Virus record (IMG/VR): IMGVR_UViG_3300000651_000008
Span: 1 to 28,546 of that record
DNA: 28,546 nt
Reading direction: 5' to 3' (one strand)
Source of the DNA: a virus
Of this stretch, positions 1-5,196 are shown piece after piece. The stretch's first letter is position 1. Each line of letters begins with the position of its first letter. The notes beneath the pieces were generated by a model, which did not search any database, was not told the origin of the DNA, and saw nothing but the letters and a program-made list of their open reading frames with translations. Position numbers and translations under genes: made by a program.

Positions 1-66
1 GTAGCCGTCGCCGTCGCCGTAGCCGTAGCCGTCGCCGTCGCCGTCGCCGTAGCCGTAGCCGTAGCC
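1..66. repeat. Hexanucleotide tandem repeat GT(A/C)GCC, 11 units
   Basis: Eleven consecutive 6-bp units, each GTAGCC or GTCGCC, run from the window edge to position 66. On the minus strand they read in frame as GGC-TAC and GGC-GAC codon pairs, so they encode alternating Gly-Tyr and Gly-Asp dipeptides in the edge gene. The unit length is a multiple of three, so gain or loss of units would keep the frame. Confidence 0.95.
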
Positions 67-87
67 GGAGCTAAAACCCTCCGGCAC
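1..87 (-). CDS. Gly-Tyr/Gly-Asp repeat protein (5' part only, cut by window edge)
   Basis: A minus-strand reading frame opens with GTG at 87 and stays open to the edge (29 codons visible). A GCGAGG element lies just upstream of the GTG, and the previous gene stops 21 nt before it. The product begins MPEGFSS and then runs (GY)3(GD)3(GY)2(GD)2(GY). Similar Gly/Tyr/Asp/Ser low-complexity proteins occur in early regions of other Pseudomonadota phages, from memory, with no assigned function. The GTG start is inferred; an in-frame TTG four codons upstream is an alternative. Low-complexity composition suggests a disordered or self-associating segment, but the rest of the protein is not visible. Confidence 0.6.
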   Translation of the reverse strand, partial: MPEGFSSGYGYGYGDGDGDGYGYGDGDGY

Positions 88-107
88 AGCGCCTCGCAAA
101 ACGCGCC

Positions 108-398
108 CTAGCTCCACGGCGCATCCTCCCAGCGCTTCACCGCGCCGTCCGACACTTCAGCGACGCACGTTATCGCGCGTAGTTCGATATCTGCTGGCGG
201 ACCGATGCGCGAGCCTTTCGCTGGCCCCATGTTCGCGAGCCCGAGGAAGCCCTTGTTCTCTGCGGGCCAGTAGATGCAATTCCGCGCCGCGCGTAGTTTG
301 ATCGTATCCCCGTCGGTCTTCGTCGCATATCCGAAGAACACGCCGCGATGCGCCGTCGTGACGAGCACCGCGCGTTCTTTACCATTCGTTTTTGCCAT
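108..398 (-). CDS. Small phage protein, DUF6948-like
   Basis: 96 aa. The start at 398 is chosen because GGGGAG lies a few bases upstream and the conserved part begins there (MAKTNGKERAVLVTT); the open frame extends further upstream but without a comparable ribosome site. The body, with V-T-T-x-H-R-G-V-F-F-G near residue 15, an aromatic I-Y-W stretch, and a C-terminal V-S-D-x-A-x-x-x-W motif, matches a widespread small phage family that I place from memory as DUF6948. Its function is unknown. It lies at the distal end of the leftward early operon, in the zone where lambda-like phages keep accessory genes. Confidence 0.75.
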   Translation of the reverse strand: MAKTNGKERAVLVTTAHRGVFFGYATKTDGDTIKLRAARNCIYWPAENKGFLGLANMGPAKGSRIGPPADIELRAITCVAEVSDGAVKRWEDAPWS

Positions 399-406
399 GG
401 TCTCCC

Positions 407-703
407 CTAGCTGAACCTCGGCTCGGTCACCCACTGAATCTCCCGCCCGTCGCTCGTTTGCCCTGCCGCATCCAGCGTCGGCGGCGTCCCAGAAAATACC
501 GGCTGCACGAACGCCTCGAAGTCGGGATCGCCGGTCATGCAAGCGCGCAGCAGCGCGTCGTTGCTCACCTTGAAGGCGTAAATGTGGCTTGCGTCCAGCG
601 TGCGGACGTAAGCCTTGGCGCGGGTAATGACGTCGGGCGGGAAAGCGTGCCCCGGCCTGACTCCGGTGTGCGGCGTGTCGTCGTGCTGCTTATCCTTGTG
701 CAT
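407..703 (-). CDS. Hypothetical early protein
   Basis: 98 aa, not recognised. Two starts are possible. ATG 709 overlaps the previous stop as ATGA, but AGGAG is only one base from it; ATG 703 has that same AGGAG at about 7 nt, so 703 is preferred. The N-terminus is polar and His/Asp-rich, and the rest looks like a soluble alpha/beta protein with no signal peptide or membrane segment. It stops 8 nt before the next gene. Function unknown; position suggests an accessory early gene. Confidence 0.6.
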   Translation of the reverse strand: MHKDKQHDDTPHTGVRPGHAFPPDVITRAKAYVRTLDASHIYAFKVSNDALLRACMTGDPDFEAFVQPVFSGTPPTLDAAGQTSDGREIQWVTEPRFS

Positions 704-705
704 CG

Positions 706-1056
706 TCATTCTCCTTTCGGTTGTAAATCATCCGCCCCCTCCGTCGGGGCGCGCGATTGCGCCCATGCGACGGCGGCTTGCCATGCCCTACGCGCTGCAA
801 TGGCTTCATTTCCGCCGAGCGGCATCCCGCGTTTTATATATTCCTGCTGAATCCATGTATCAATCGCCTCTCGCATCGCCATCTCATCCGCCCCCGCAGC
901 GCGAGGCAGACCGATCATCTGTCCGGTCTGCTGAGCGACGTAAGCGTTTTGCGATACCTGTCGCGCACGCATTGGGATTGATTCGATAATGCCGCTTGAT
1001 TGCTCATATGGTCGGCGGCACAGCGGACACACTTGAAGATCATCAGGATTCGGCAT
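706..1056 (-). CDS. Hypothetical early protein with one Cys-x2-Cys knuckle
   Basis: 116 aa. Start at 1056 is supported by AAAGGA about 8 nt upstream; the frame is open further upstream but that part overlaps the previous gene and looks unlike protein. The N-terminus carries a single CPLC knuckle (residues 10-13), then an Ala/Gln-rich helical body with a conserved-looking W-A-Q-S near the C-terminus. A lone CxxC would need a partner to bind zinc. The family is not recognised. It overlaps the upstream Lar-like gene by 14 nt, so the two are probably co-translated. Confidence 0.6.
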   Translation of the reverse strand: MPNPDDLQVCPLCRRPYEQSSGIIESIPMRARQVSQNAYVAQQTGQMIGLPRAAGADEMAMREAIDTWIQQEYIKRGMPLGGNEAIAARRAWQAAVAWAQSRAPTEGADDLQPKGE

Positions 1057-1513
1057 CGTCGTTTCCTTTGTCCGTCCCCGCAGCGCGAGGCGGGGAGGCG
1101 TCGCTCCAGTCAACGTCGGAATCGTCCGCCACGTAGCGCTGAAACGTCTGCCCATGACTGCCGCAATACGACTGCGCTTTGTCAGGGTCAGCGAACACGA
1201 CGCCATCGCTCGATACATATATTTCCGGCGATAACTCGCGGCTAACTTTCAACGCCGGAAGCGGATCATCCCTCGGCGGCACCTGCGGCGAGGCGCGGCG
1301 GTTCCATGATTCGATCAGTCGCGCGTAGACGTTCGCATCCCATTCTTCGTTGGTCCCGTCGCCTAGCGTCTGGATGCGTTCCTCGCCACACTGTGCGCCG
1401 CATTCATTGCAAGCGAGATAGCGCCACCGAAACGTAGAACCTTCCTGCGGCTCACTGATGCTTGTGCTGCCGCAAAACGGGCATGGCAGCAGCGGCGCGC
1501 TCGGCTTGGTCAT
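1043..1513 (-). CDS. Lar-like restriction alleviation protein
   Basis: 156 aa. The first 75 residues show the Lar-family signature: C11-P-F-C14-G, C35-N-E-C38-G-A, and W70-N-R-R, the usual zinc ribbon followed by a W-N-x-R motif. Lar of the Rac prophage modulates the host type I restriction-modification system so that incoming unmodified DNA is cut less. Classic members are shorter, about 60-90 aa; here an acidic tail of about 80 residues follows with no motif I recognise. Start 1513 has AGGTGA 5 nt upstream. It is the next gene after the coiled-coil gene at 1518. Family call is fairly firm; anti-restriction activity is inferred. Confidence 0.65.
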   Translation of the reverse strand: MTKPSAPLLPCPFCGSTSISEPQEGSTFRWRYLACNECGAQCGEERIQTLGDGTNEEWDANVYARLIESWNRRASPQVPPRDDPLPALKVSRELSPEIYVSSDGVVFADPDKAQSYCGSHGQTFQRYVADDSDVDWSDASPPRAAGTDKGNDDAES

Positions 1514-1517
1514 CGGG

Positions 1518-1970
1518 TCACCTATGACACATATCGCAGTTGAGGATGCCGTGATCCTCGCATCCAGTGTAGTCGCCCCACCCCTTCCCGTCCGGCGCTG
1601 CGAGGGCGGCGTCAATCGCGTCGCTCAACGCATCCCGTACACTGCCGTATCCGTTCATTCGGTCTAGCGCCAATCGCACACACGCGCGCATCTTCTCGCA
1701 GCGCATCTCTGCGGCGGCGAGCTTGGCTCGGAGTCCGACAATCTCATCGTGTGCGGCGACTAGCTTTACATCGCAATCGGATAGTGCGCTCGCCTGCGCT
1801 TCGAGGGCATCAAGAGCGGCGGCGCACATCCGCTGGGCTACCACTCCCGGCGATGTCTGGCACTGTCTGGCGAATGCCGCGAGTTCATCTGTCGGTGGCG
1901 AAGCATACGGGTCGATTACCACTTTCAGCCGCTCCACCAGCGCCGCCAACTCCTGCGCGCGGGCGATCAT
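1518..1970 (-). CDS. Coiled-coil early protein with C-terminal Cys/His cluster (Ea22-like in style)
   Basis: 150 aa. Start 1970 has CGGAGG about 6 nt upstream and overlaps the exonuclease stop as ATGA. Residues about 45-105 are Ala/Leu/Glu-rich heptads (ALDALEAQASAL, GLRAKLAAAEMRCEKM), predicting a helical coiled coil. The C-terminus has a Cys-x2-His-x5-Cys-x2-Cys cluster (CEDHGILNCDMC) that could bind zinc. This architecture, helices then a terminal Cys/His patch, resembles Ead/Ea22-type phage proteins of unknown role. Translational coupling to the exonuclease suggests expression with the recombination genes. Confidence 0.65.
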   Translation of the reverse strand: MIARAQELAALVERLKVVIDPYASPPTDELAAFARQCQTSPGVVAQRMCAAALDALEAQASALSDCDVKLVAAHDEIVGLRAKLAAAEMRCEKMRACVRLALDRMNGYGSVRDALSDAIDAALAAPDGKGWGDYTGCEDHGILNCDMCHR

Positions 1971-2647
1971 GCGGCCTCCGTGAACTCGCGGAACATCTGC
2001 TCGACCTCGTCCAGGAACTGCTTGGCGTGCGACTCGATTAGCTGGATGTAGTGAGCCTCTGGCGTGAATCTGCGAATGAATAGCCGCCGCTTCTCGTCCT
2101 TGATGCGGGGATCGAACGCGACGAATTCGCACCACTTCCGGCCCGTACAGGCGAGCTGCAGCGCCATCTGCGGCTCATGCTCGGGCGGCACGATCCCTGC
2201 CTTGACCCAGCCGATGAACGTCTCCGTGGTCGGACATTTGATCTCGATCAACCCATCGCGGCCGATCTCGCCATCGGGCGTCGCGCCGCACATGTCGATC
2301 ATGGGATGGTCATAGAACCCGCTCTCTTGGAGGATTACCCCGGCAATGCGCATATATGCCAGCTTCGCTTCCGGCTCGTATTGAATGCCCCATTCCATCG
2401 CCGTGTTGACATAGTTGCGCATGTTCAGGCCGGTAATGCGTTCCGCGACGAGCGCGCGTTGCAAGTCCGATCGTGCTTGCGTCGGCGTGCCGTCTTTCTT
2501 GAACGCAAGGGCGACATGCATCTTGCTGGCGGTCAACTTGCCGCAACGCTCGGCAAGCCATGCGGCGCGTTCAGGACCATCGCGAGCGGCATCGGTGAAT
2601 GCCGCTGGTGTCTGACTTGCTGCGGGATCGAAGGTGATTCGTGGCAT
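1967..2647 (-). CDS. Phage recombination exonuclease, YqaJ / lambda Exo type
   Basis: 226 aa, the same length as lambda Exo. The family degrades one strand of duplex DNA 5' to 3', leaving a 3' tail for a partner annealing protein. PD-(D/E)XK elements are visible: ERCGKLTASK near residue 35, the E-containing helix WGIQYEPEAKLAY (85-97), GATPDGE with D125, and GLIEIKCPT with E135 and K137, then a QMALQLACTG helix (Q160/Q164) typical of YqaJ-like enzymes. It starts 3 nt after the stop of the SSB-tipped protein gene, as expected for an exonuclease/ssDNA-binding pair. The ribosome site is weak, so coupling to upstream translation is likely. No catalytic residue appears lost. Confidence 0.9.
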   Translation of the reverse strand: MPRITFDPAASQTPAAFTDAARDGPERAAWLAERCGKLTASKMHVALAFKKDGTPTQARSDLQRALVAERITGLNMRNYVNTAMEWGIQYEPEAKLAYMRIAGVILQESGFYDHPMIDMCGATPDGEIGRDGLIEIKCPTTETFIGWVKAGIVPPEHEPQMALQLACTGRKWCEFVAFDPRIKDEKRRLFIRRFTPEAHYIQLIESHAKQFLDEVEQMFREFTEAA

Positions 2648-2649
2648 GG

Positions 2650-3264
2650 TCAGAACGGAATATCATCGTCGAGGTCGTCGGCGGGGCCATTGGCTTTCTT
2701 GCTACCCGCGCCATTGCTCTCGCCAAATTTGGCCTTGTATTCGTCGCTACCCTGGATCATGGCCTTGATGCGGTCGGAGAGCGTGTCGAATTTCTCCTGA
2801 TCCCAATCGTCAATCCAGAACGAAAACGATGGATTGACCTGTTCCGGCAGCGTGGTCTCCATGCCCTTCATGATCTTGGCGATGCTGCTAATTTTCGCCT
2901 TGTCGTCCTTGTGCACGATCGTGACGAGTGCCGGCTTGCCAAGGATCGACTCGAGATCGAAGCGGAGCAGTTCTTCAGTTGTGAATGGCCGACCGCGCCA
3001 GGACTCCAGCGCGGGGCGGAGATTGGACTTCTCCGACAGCGAGTTGGTGAAGAACTGGCTTACGAGCGCCGGTTTCTCTTGGCCCTCAATCTGCACGGTT
3101 TCGTTCGGCAGTTCGAACATGATGATGACTTGGTTGCGCTTGTTCGGTTTGCCGTTGTATTCGCCGTGCTGGGTTCCAAGATCGATGATCTTGATGCACC
3201 GCGCGAGATGCGTTCCGGCGGGCGCGGGTGTGAGCTTTTTCCCCTCAGTCGCGAAGCGTCCCAT
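2650..3264 (-). CDS. ssDNA-binding or annealing protein with SSB-type C-terminal tip
   Basis: 204 aa. Start 3264 is preferred over the frame's upstream ATG because GGAGAGG lies 4-5 nt ahead and the conserved MGRFATEGKK begins there. The body (about residues 15-160) looks like a beta-rich OB-type domain but lacks an obvious textbook SSB motif. A Gly/Lys/Ala-rich linker leads to the last residues DDLDDDIPF; the final DDDIPF is identical to the E. coli SSB tip that docks host repair and replication proteins. Position directly before the exonuclease makes it the probable ssDNA-binding or annealing partner. Membership of SSB, Bet or another annealase family cannot be decided by eye. Confidence 0.7.
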   Translation of the reverse strand: MGRFATEGKKLTPAPAGTHLARCIKIIDLGTQHGEYNGKPNKRNQVIIMFELPNETVQIEGQEKPALVSQFFTNSLSEKSNLRPALESWRGRPFTTEELLRFDLESILGKPALVTIVHKDDKAKISSIAKIMKGMETTLPEQVNPSFSFWIDDWDQEKFDTLSDRIKAMIQGSDEYKAKFGESNGAGSKKANGPADDLDDDIPF

Positions 3265-3421
3265 TGTCCTCTCCCAAGTCAAGATCCATTTGTGGCGAAG
3301 GCTCCGCAACGACGAGCAGCGTTAATTCCCGGTCGATGCGTTCGCGCTCCCACTCCAAGCGCTGGCGGTGCTCATCGAAGACTTGCTGCTCGGCGATCCA
3401 TTCATCGCGGAAGCTGCTCAT
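3245..3421 (-). CDS. Small charged helical protein
   Basis: 58 aa, starting MSSFRDEWIAEQQVFDEHRQ and ending near DLGEDNGTLRD. It is strongly charged (Glu/Arg/Asp) and likely one long helix, with an acidic C-terminus. ATG 3421 overlaps the stop of the preceding 27-aa ORF as ATGA, and its end overlaps the next gene by 20 nt, so it is tightly embedded in the operon. No family recognised. Its reading frame fills a stretch that would otherwise be a gap of about 150 nt, which supports it being real. Confidence 0.6.
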   Translation of the reverse strand: MSSFRDEWIAEQQVFDEHRQRLEWERERIDRELTLLVVAEPSPQMDLDLGEDNGTLRD

Positions 3422-3501
3422 CCCTTGGCCCGGATGTTGGTATCGATCGCCTTGGTATAGCGGAACTCAGGCGAGGTAATCGGGATGCGAGGCAGGCTCA
3501 T
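3418..3501 (-). CDS. 27-aa micro-ORF coupled on both sides
   Basis: The peptide begins MSLPRIPITSPEFRYTKAID. Its ATG overlaps the upstream gene's stop as ATGA (3498-3501), and its own stop overlaps the next ATG in the same way (3418-3421). Coupling on both sides without frameshift or gap is the main evidence for it. There is no membrane segment or known motif. It could be a functional micropeptide or merely a translational bridge. Confidence 0.5.
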   Translation of the reverse strand: MSLPRIPITSPEFRYTKAIDTNIRAKG

Positions 3502-3788
3502 CGGTCCGCCACTTCATCGGCGTACTCGCTCGCAAGCCGCGCGAACTCGAGCCGCGCCAGCTTGCCCAACTCGGCATCGGTCATCGGCGGTTCCCGGCGC
3601 AGGAGCGCGCAGAAGCGCACAAAGAATCGGCCGCTCTGGTCGTAGTAGTCATGAAGGCGTTCATCGCAGAACGGGCCATTGCCGGCCATCGCTTGGGATA
3701 GCGCGTTGTGGTAGCGCTCCTCGCGGGCGTAGTCGTCGCGCTCGGGCTCGGGCGGTTGCTGGGTTGCCATGGTGACAGTTTGGTTCAT
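3498..3788 (-). CDS. Hypothetical early protein
   Basis: 96 aa. ATG 3788 overlaps the previous stop as ATGA and has GAGG just upstream (GAGGCCGCATG); an internal ATG at residue 7 is an alternative. Sequence is charged, with a YYDQSGRFFVRFCALLRR stretch in the middle and a helical C-terminus (KLARLEFARLASEYADEV). No family recognised, no transmembrane segment. Probably co-translated with its neighbours in the leftward early operon. Confidence 0.65.
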   Translation of the reverse strand: MNQTVTMATQQPPEPERDDYAREERYHNALSQAMAGNGPFCDERLHDYYDQSGRFFVRFCALLRREPPMTDAELGKLARLEFARLASEYADEVADR

Positions 3789-3979
3789 GCGGCCTCCTCA
3801 TGAAGCGCGGCGTTCTCAAGCTTCTTCGCTGCGTCGTATTCGTTCAACAATTCGCGGAGCAGCGGCTTGGCGTAATCAGGGGTGAGTTCGCTGCGCTCCA
3901 TTGCCCGCATCATTCCGGCCATTTGTGCAGCGACTAGGTAGATCTCGTCCCAAGCGCGGCGATAGAGTTCCTTGTTCAT
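3785..3979 (-). CDS. Small helical early protein
   Basis: 64 aa, predicted almost entirely helical (RAWDEIYLVAAQMAGMMRAM; LLRELLNEYDAAKKLENAAL). Start 3979 overlaps the preceding stop as ATGA and is preceded by GGGG 6-7 nt upstream. Family unknown. Its chemistry suggests a small dimerising or protein-binding factor, but that is inference only. Confidence 0.6.
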   Translation of the reverse strand: MNKELYRRAWDEIYLVAAQMAGMMRAMERSELTPDYAKPLLRELLNEYDAAKKLENAALHEEAA

Positions 3980-4284
3980 GCTTGCCCCTTCTCGATCTCC
4001 GCGAGCAGCGCGCGGGCGTCTTTGAGTCGCACATCACTTTCCGCGTGATGCGCCTTGATGACTGACATTGCGATGCGCAGCGCCGCGACGAGCCGATCAT
4101 GGGCGTTGACGCAGCGGACGATGTGGGCAGCGTTGGCTTCGTATTCCTCGCGCGTCTCCGGCACATAAGCGACGCTGTCGTTAACGAATGTGCCGTTAGC
4201 GATACGGACGCTATGAACAATCTGGAATGGCTGGCAGTGTCCACCTACGCGCCACGGCGTCGGCGTATGCGTTGCGGTCGTCAT
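3976..4284 (-). CDS. Phage hypothetical protein of the 'TPxPWRV' type
   Basis: 102 aa, first gene of the main leftward early operon. The N-terminus HTPTPWRVGG followed by a hydrophilic region and EANAAHIVRCVNAHDRLVAALR matches a very common small phage protein pattern ('TPGPW...', 'EANA..I...VNA...LL.AL'), function unknown. Start 4284 has GGGAGAG 7 nt upstream. It lies 36 nt downstream of the predicted -10 element of the leftward promoter, so it would be the first open frame on that transcript. Confidence 0.7.
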   Translation of the reverse strand: MTTATHTPTPWRVGGHCQPFQIVHSVRIANGTFVNDSVAYVPETREEYEANAAHIVRCVNAHDRLVAALRIAMSVIKAHHAESDVRLKDARALLAEIEKGQA

Positions 4285-4319
4285 GTCGGCTCTCCCTTGG
4301 TTGATCTCAGTACGACGCT

Positions 4320-4349
4320 AGAATGCCTGACTGTTGACGACGTGTCAAC
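4320..4349 (-). promoter_or_regulatory. Leftward early promoter with operator-like dyad (PL/OL-like)
   Basis: On the minus strand TTGACA (4348-4343) is followed after 17 nt by CATTCT (4325-4320), a consensus -35 with a weak -10 (3 of 6 to TATAAT). The -35 is embedded in a dyad GTTGAC-N5-GTCAAC (4333-4349). The dyad overlaps the stop codon of the HTH gene. The same half-sites recur at 4536-4573. It faces the exonuclease operon, so repressor binding here would block leftward early transcription. Promoter activity is predicted, not shown. Confidence 0.6.
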
Positions 4350-4536
4350 TACCGTTCGTCGGCTGATAGGTCACTTTGAAACCCATCGCCCGCAGGAGTT
4401 TCGGACCGGGCTGCCGCCGGCCGGCAAGGATATGGGACAGGTACGATCGGGACACCCCCAATTCGCGGGCTACGCTGGCCTGGCCCTGTTTGGTTGACCG
4501 CTTCCGCAGGTCGGTTACAATCGAGCGCATTTCCAT
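4345..4536 (-). CDS. Small helix-turn-helix repressor (Cro/CI-type DNA-binding domain)
   Basis: 63 aa. Residues 19-41 (QASVARELGVSRSYLSHILA, then GRR) form a canonical HTH of the XRE/Cro type: A-x3-E-L-G-V-S-x2-x-L-S-x-I-L-x-G-R. Beyond it there are only about 20 residues, so there is no LexA-like cleavage or dimerisation domain as in lambda CI. It is transcribed leftward between two GTTGAC/GTCAAC dyads, the position and direction of cI in lambda. No Shine-Dalgarno precedes ATG 4536, and the predicted transcription start coincides with it, so the mRNA may be leaderless. It could act as an immunity repressor or a Cro-like switch protein; which one is undecided. Confidence 0.75.
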   Translation of the reverse strand: MEMRSIVTDLRKRSTKQGQASVARELGVSRSYLSHILAGRRQPGPKLLRAMGFKVTYQPTNGS

Positions 4537-4573
4537 GTTGACAATATGGCACGGCTAGACTACGCTGTCAACA
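4536..4573. promoter_or_regulatory. Overlapping divergent promoters and operator-like inverted repeat (PR/PRM/OR-like)
   Basis: An 8-bp perfect inverted repeat, TGTTGACA (4536-4543) and TGTCAACA (4566-4573), bounds the intergenic gap. Rightward: -35 TTGACA (4538-4543), 17-nt spacer, -10 TACGCT (4561-4566). Leftward: -35 TTGACA (4571-4566), 17-nt spacer, -10 CATATT (4548-4543). The -35 boxes are perfect while the -10 boxes are weak (3 and 4 of 6). Each -35 lies beside the other's -10, so two polymerases could not bind together. Predicted starts fall at about 4573 rightward and 4536 leftward. Confidence 0.65.
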
Positions 4574-4574
4574 A

Positions 4575-4676
4575 ATGAAATGGTTCCTGCTCGCCCTGCT
4601 GATTGCAGCGGTCCTGTTCATCGCCTGGATCGTCGCGACAGGACCAAAGAACGATGCTGACGGGGGATCGGGATGA
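4575..4676 (+). CDS. Small single-span membrane protein 1
   Basis: 33 aa. Residues 3-22 (WFLLALLIAAVLFIAWIVAT) form a clear transmembrane helix behind a single Lys; the tail GPKNDADGGSG is polar. ATG 4575 lies only about 2 nt after the predicted rightward transcription start, with no Shine-Dalgarno, so it may be read from a leaderless mRNA. Its stop overlaps the next ATG (ATGA). As the first gene of the rightward operon it would be made very early. It could be a superinfection-exclusion, signalling or toxin-like peptide; the sequence does not decide. Confidence 0.6.
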   Translation: MKWFLLALLIAAVLFIAWIVATGPKNDADGGSG

Positions 4677-4762
4677 AACACGGAATCGAAATAGCACTGT
4701 TGCTCGCCGACTTCTGTATCTGGCTGATCGTGCTCATGCAGGCCGCGAGGATCGGGCATTGA
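4673..4762 (+). CDS. Small single-span membrane protein 2
   Basis: 29 aa. Residues 6-24 (EIALLLADFCIWLIVLMQA) form a membrane helix with one Asp and one Cys in the middle, and the tail ARIGH is short and basic. Its ATG overlaps the stop of membrane protein 1 as ATGA, and its stop overlaps a TTG start for the nuclease gene. The tandem pair may act together. No family recognised. Confidence 0.55.
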   Translation: MKHGIEIALLLADFCIWLIVLMQAARIGH

Positions 4763-5196
4763 GCACGCGCTGGCTCTCTTCGGACATCGATCGCTACGCC
4801 CAGCGGCGCCGGGAACGGCTCGGCCTCGCGGAGCCCAAGCGCAATGAGAACGGCTTCGTGGACGTCAAGGTCAAGCGGCCGAAGCACACGAACGAGTATC
4901 TCTACCATGCGGCCGCGTACTGCCGGCACATCGGCATACCGGAGCCCGTAGGCGAATGGCATTTCCACCCGACGCGCGAGTGGCGGCTAGACCTAGCTTG
5001 GATCGATTCGAAGATCGGGCTCGAGATCAACGGCGGTAACTGGGTGCAGGGCGCGCACGCTCGTGGGGCGGGCTTGCGCGAGGAGTACGACAAGGGCAAC
5101 GCGGCGGTCCTTTGCGGCTGGCGCGTGTTGAAGTGCGAGCCGGGGGGCTTGGCCGATGTCATCCAAATGGTGGCGCAACTGTTGCGAGGCACTTAG
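4759..5196 (+). CDS. PD-(D/E)XK endonuclease, phage Holliday-junction-resolvase-like
   Basis: 145 aa from TTG 4759, which overlaps the upstream stop; the longer in-frame ATG at 4603 would run through both membrane-protein genes in another frame and is rejected. Residues 65-95 read GEWHFHPTREWRLDLAW...KIGLEINGG, giving D78 and E89-x-N91, followed by GxHxRGxG and Y-D-K-x-N-A-A-x-x-x-G-W-R-V-L. This is the pattern of small phage PD-(D/E)XK nucleases often annotated as VRR-NUC-like or resolvase-like. The usual E-x-K lysine is Asn here, which is common in this subgroup from memory. Position just upstream of the replication gene suits a role in processing replication or recombination intermediates. 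Confidence 0.7.
   Translation: MSTRWLSSDIDRYAQRRRERLGLAEPKRNENGFVDVKVKRPKHTNEYLYHAAAYCRHIGIPEPVGEWHFHPTREWRLDLAWIDSKIGLEINGGNWVQGAHARGAGLREEYDKGNAAVLCGWRVLKCEPGGLADVIQMVAQLLRGT

Noticed and set aside
1-66. Possible CRISPR array
   Set aside because: Units are contiguous hexamers without spacers and read in frame as a Gly-rich protein.
2641-3645. Long plus-strand open frame (334 codons) opposite the exonuclease and SSB-tipped genes
   Set aside because: It is antisense to two well-supported genes with ribosome sites and family motifs, its product has no recognisable domain, and it crosses several coupled gene junctions.
4349-4552. 67-codon minus-strand frame overlapping the HTH gene
   Set aside because: It overlaps the HTH gene almost completely in another frame and has no domain, while the HTH frame has a textbook motif.
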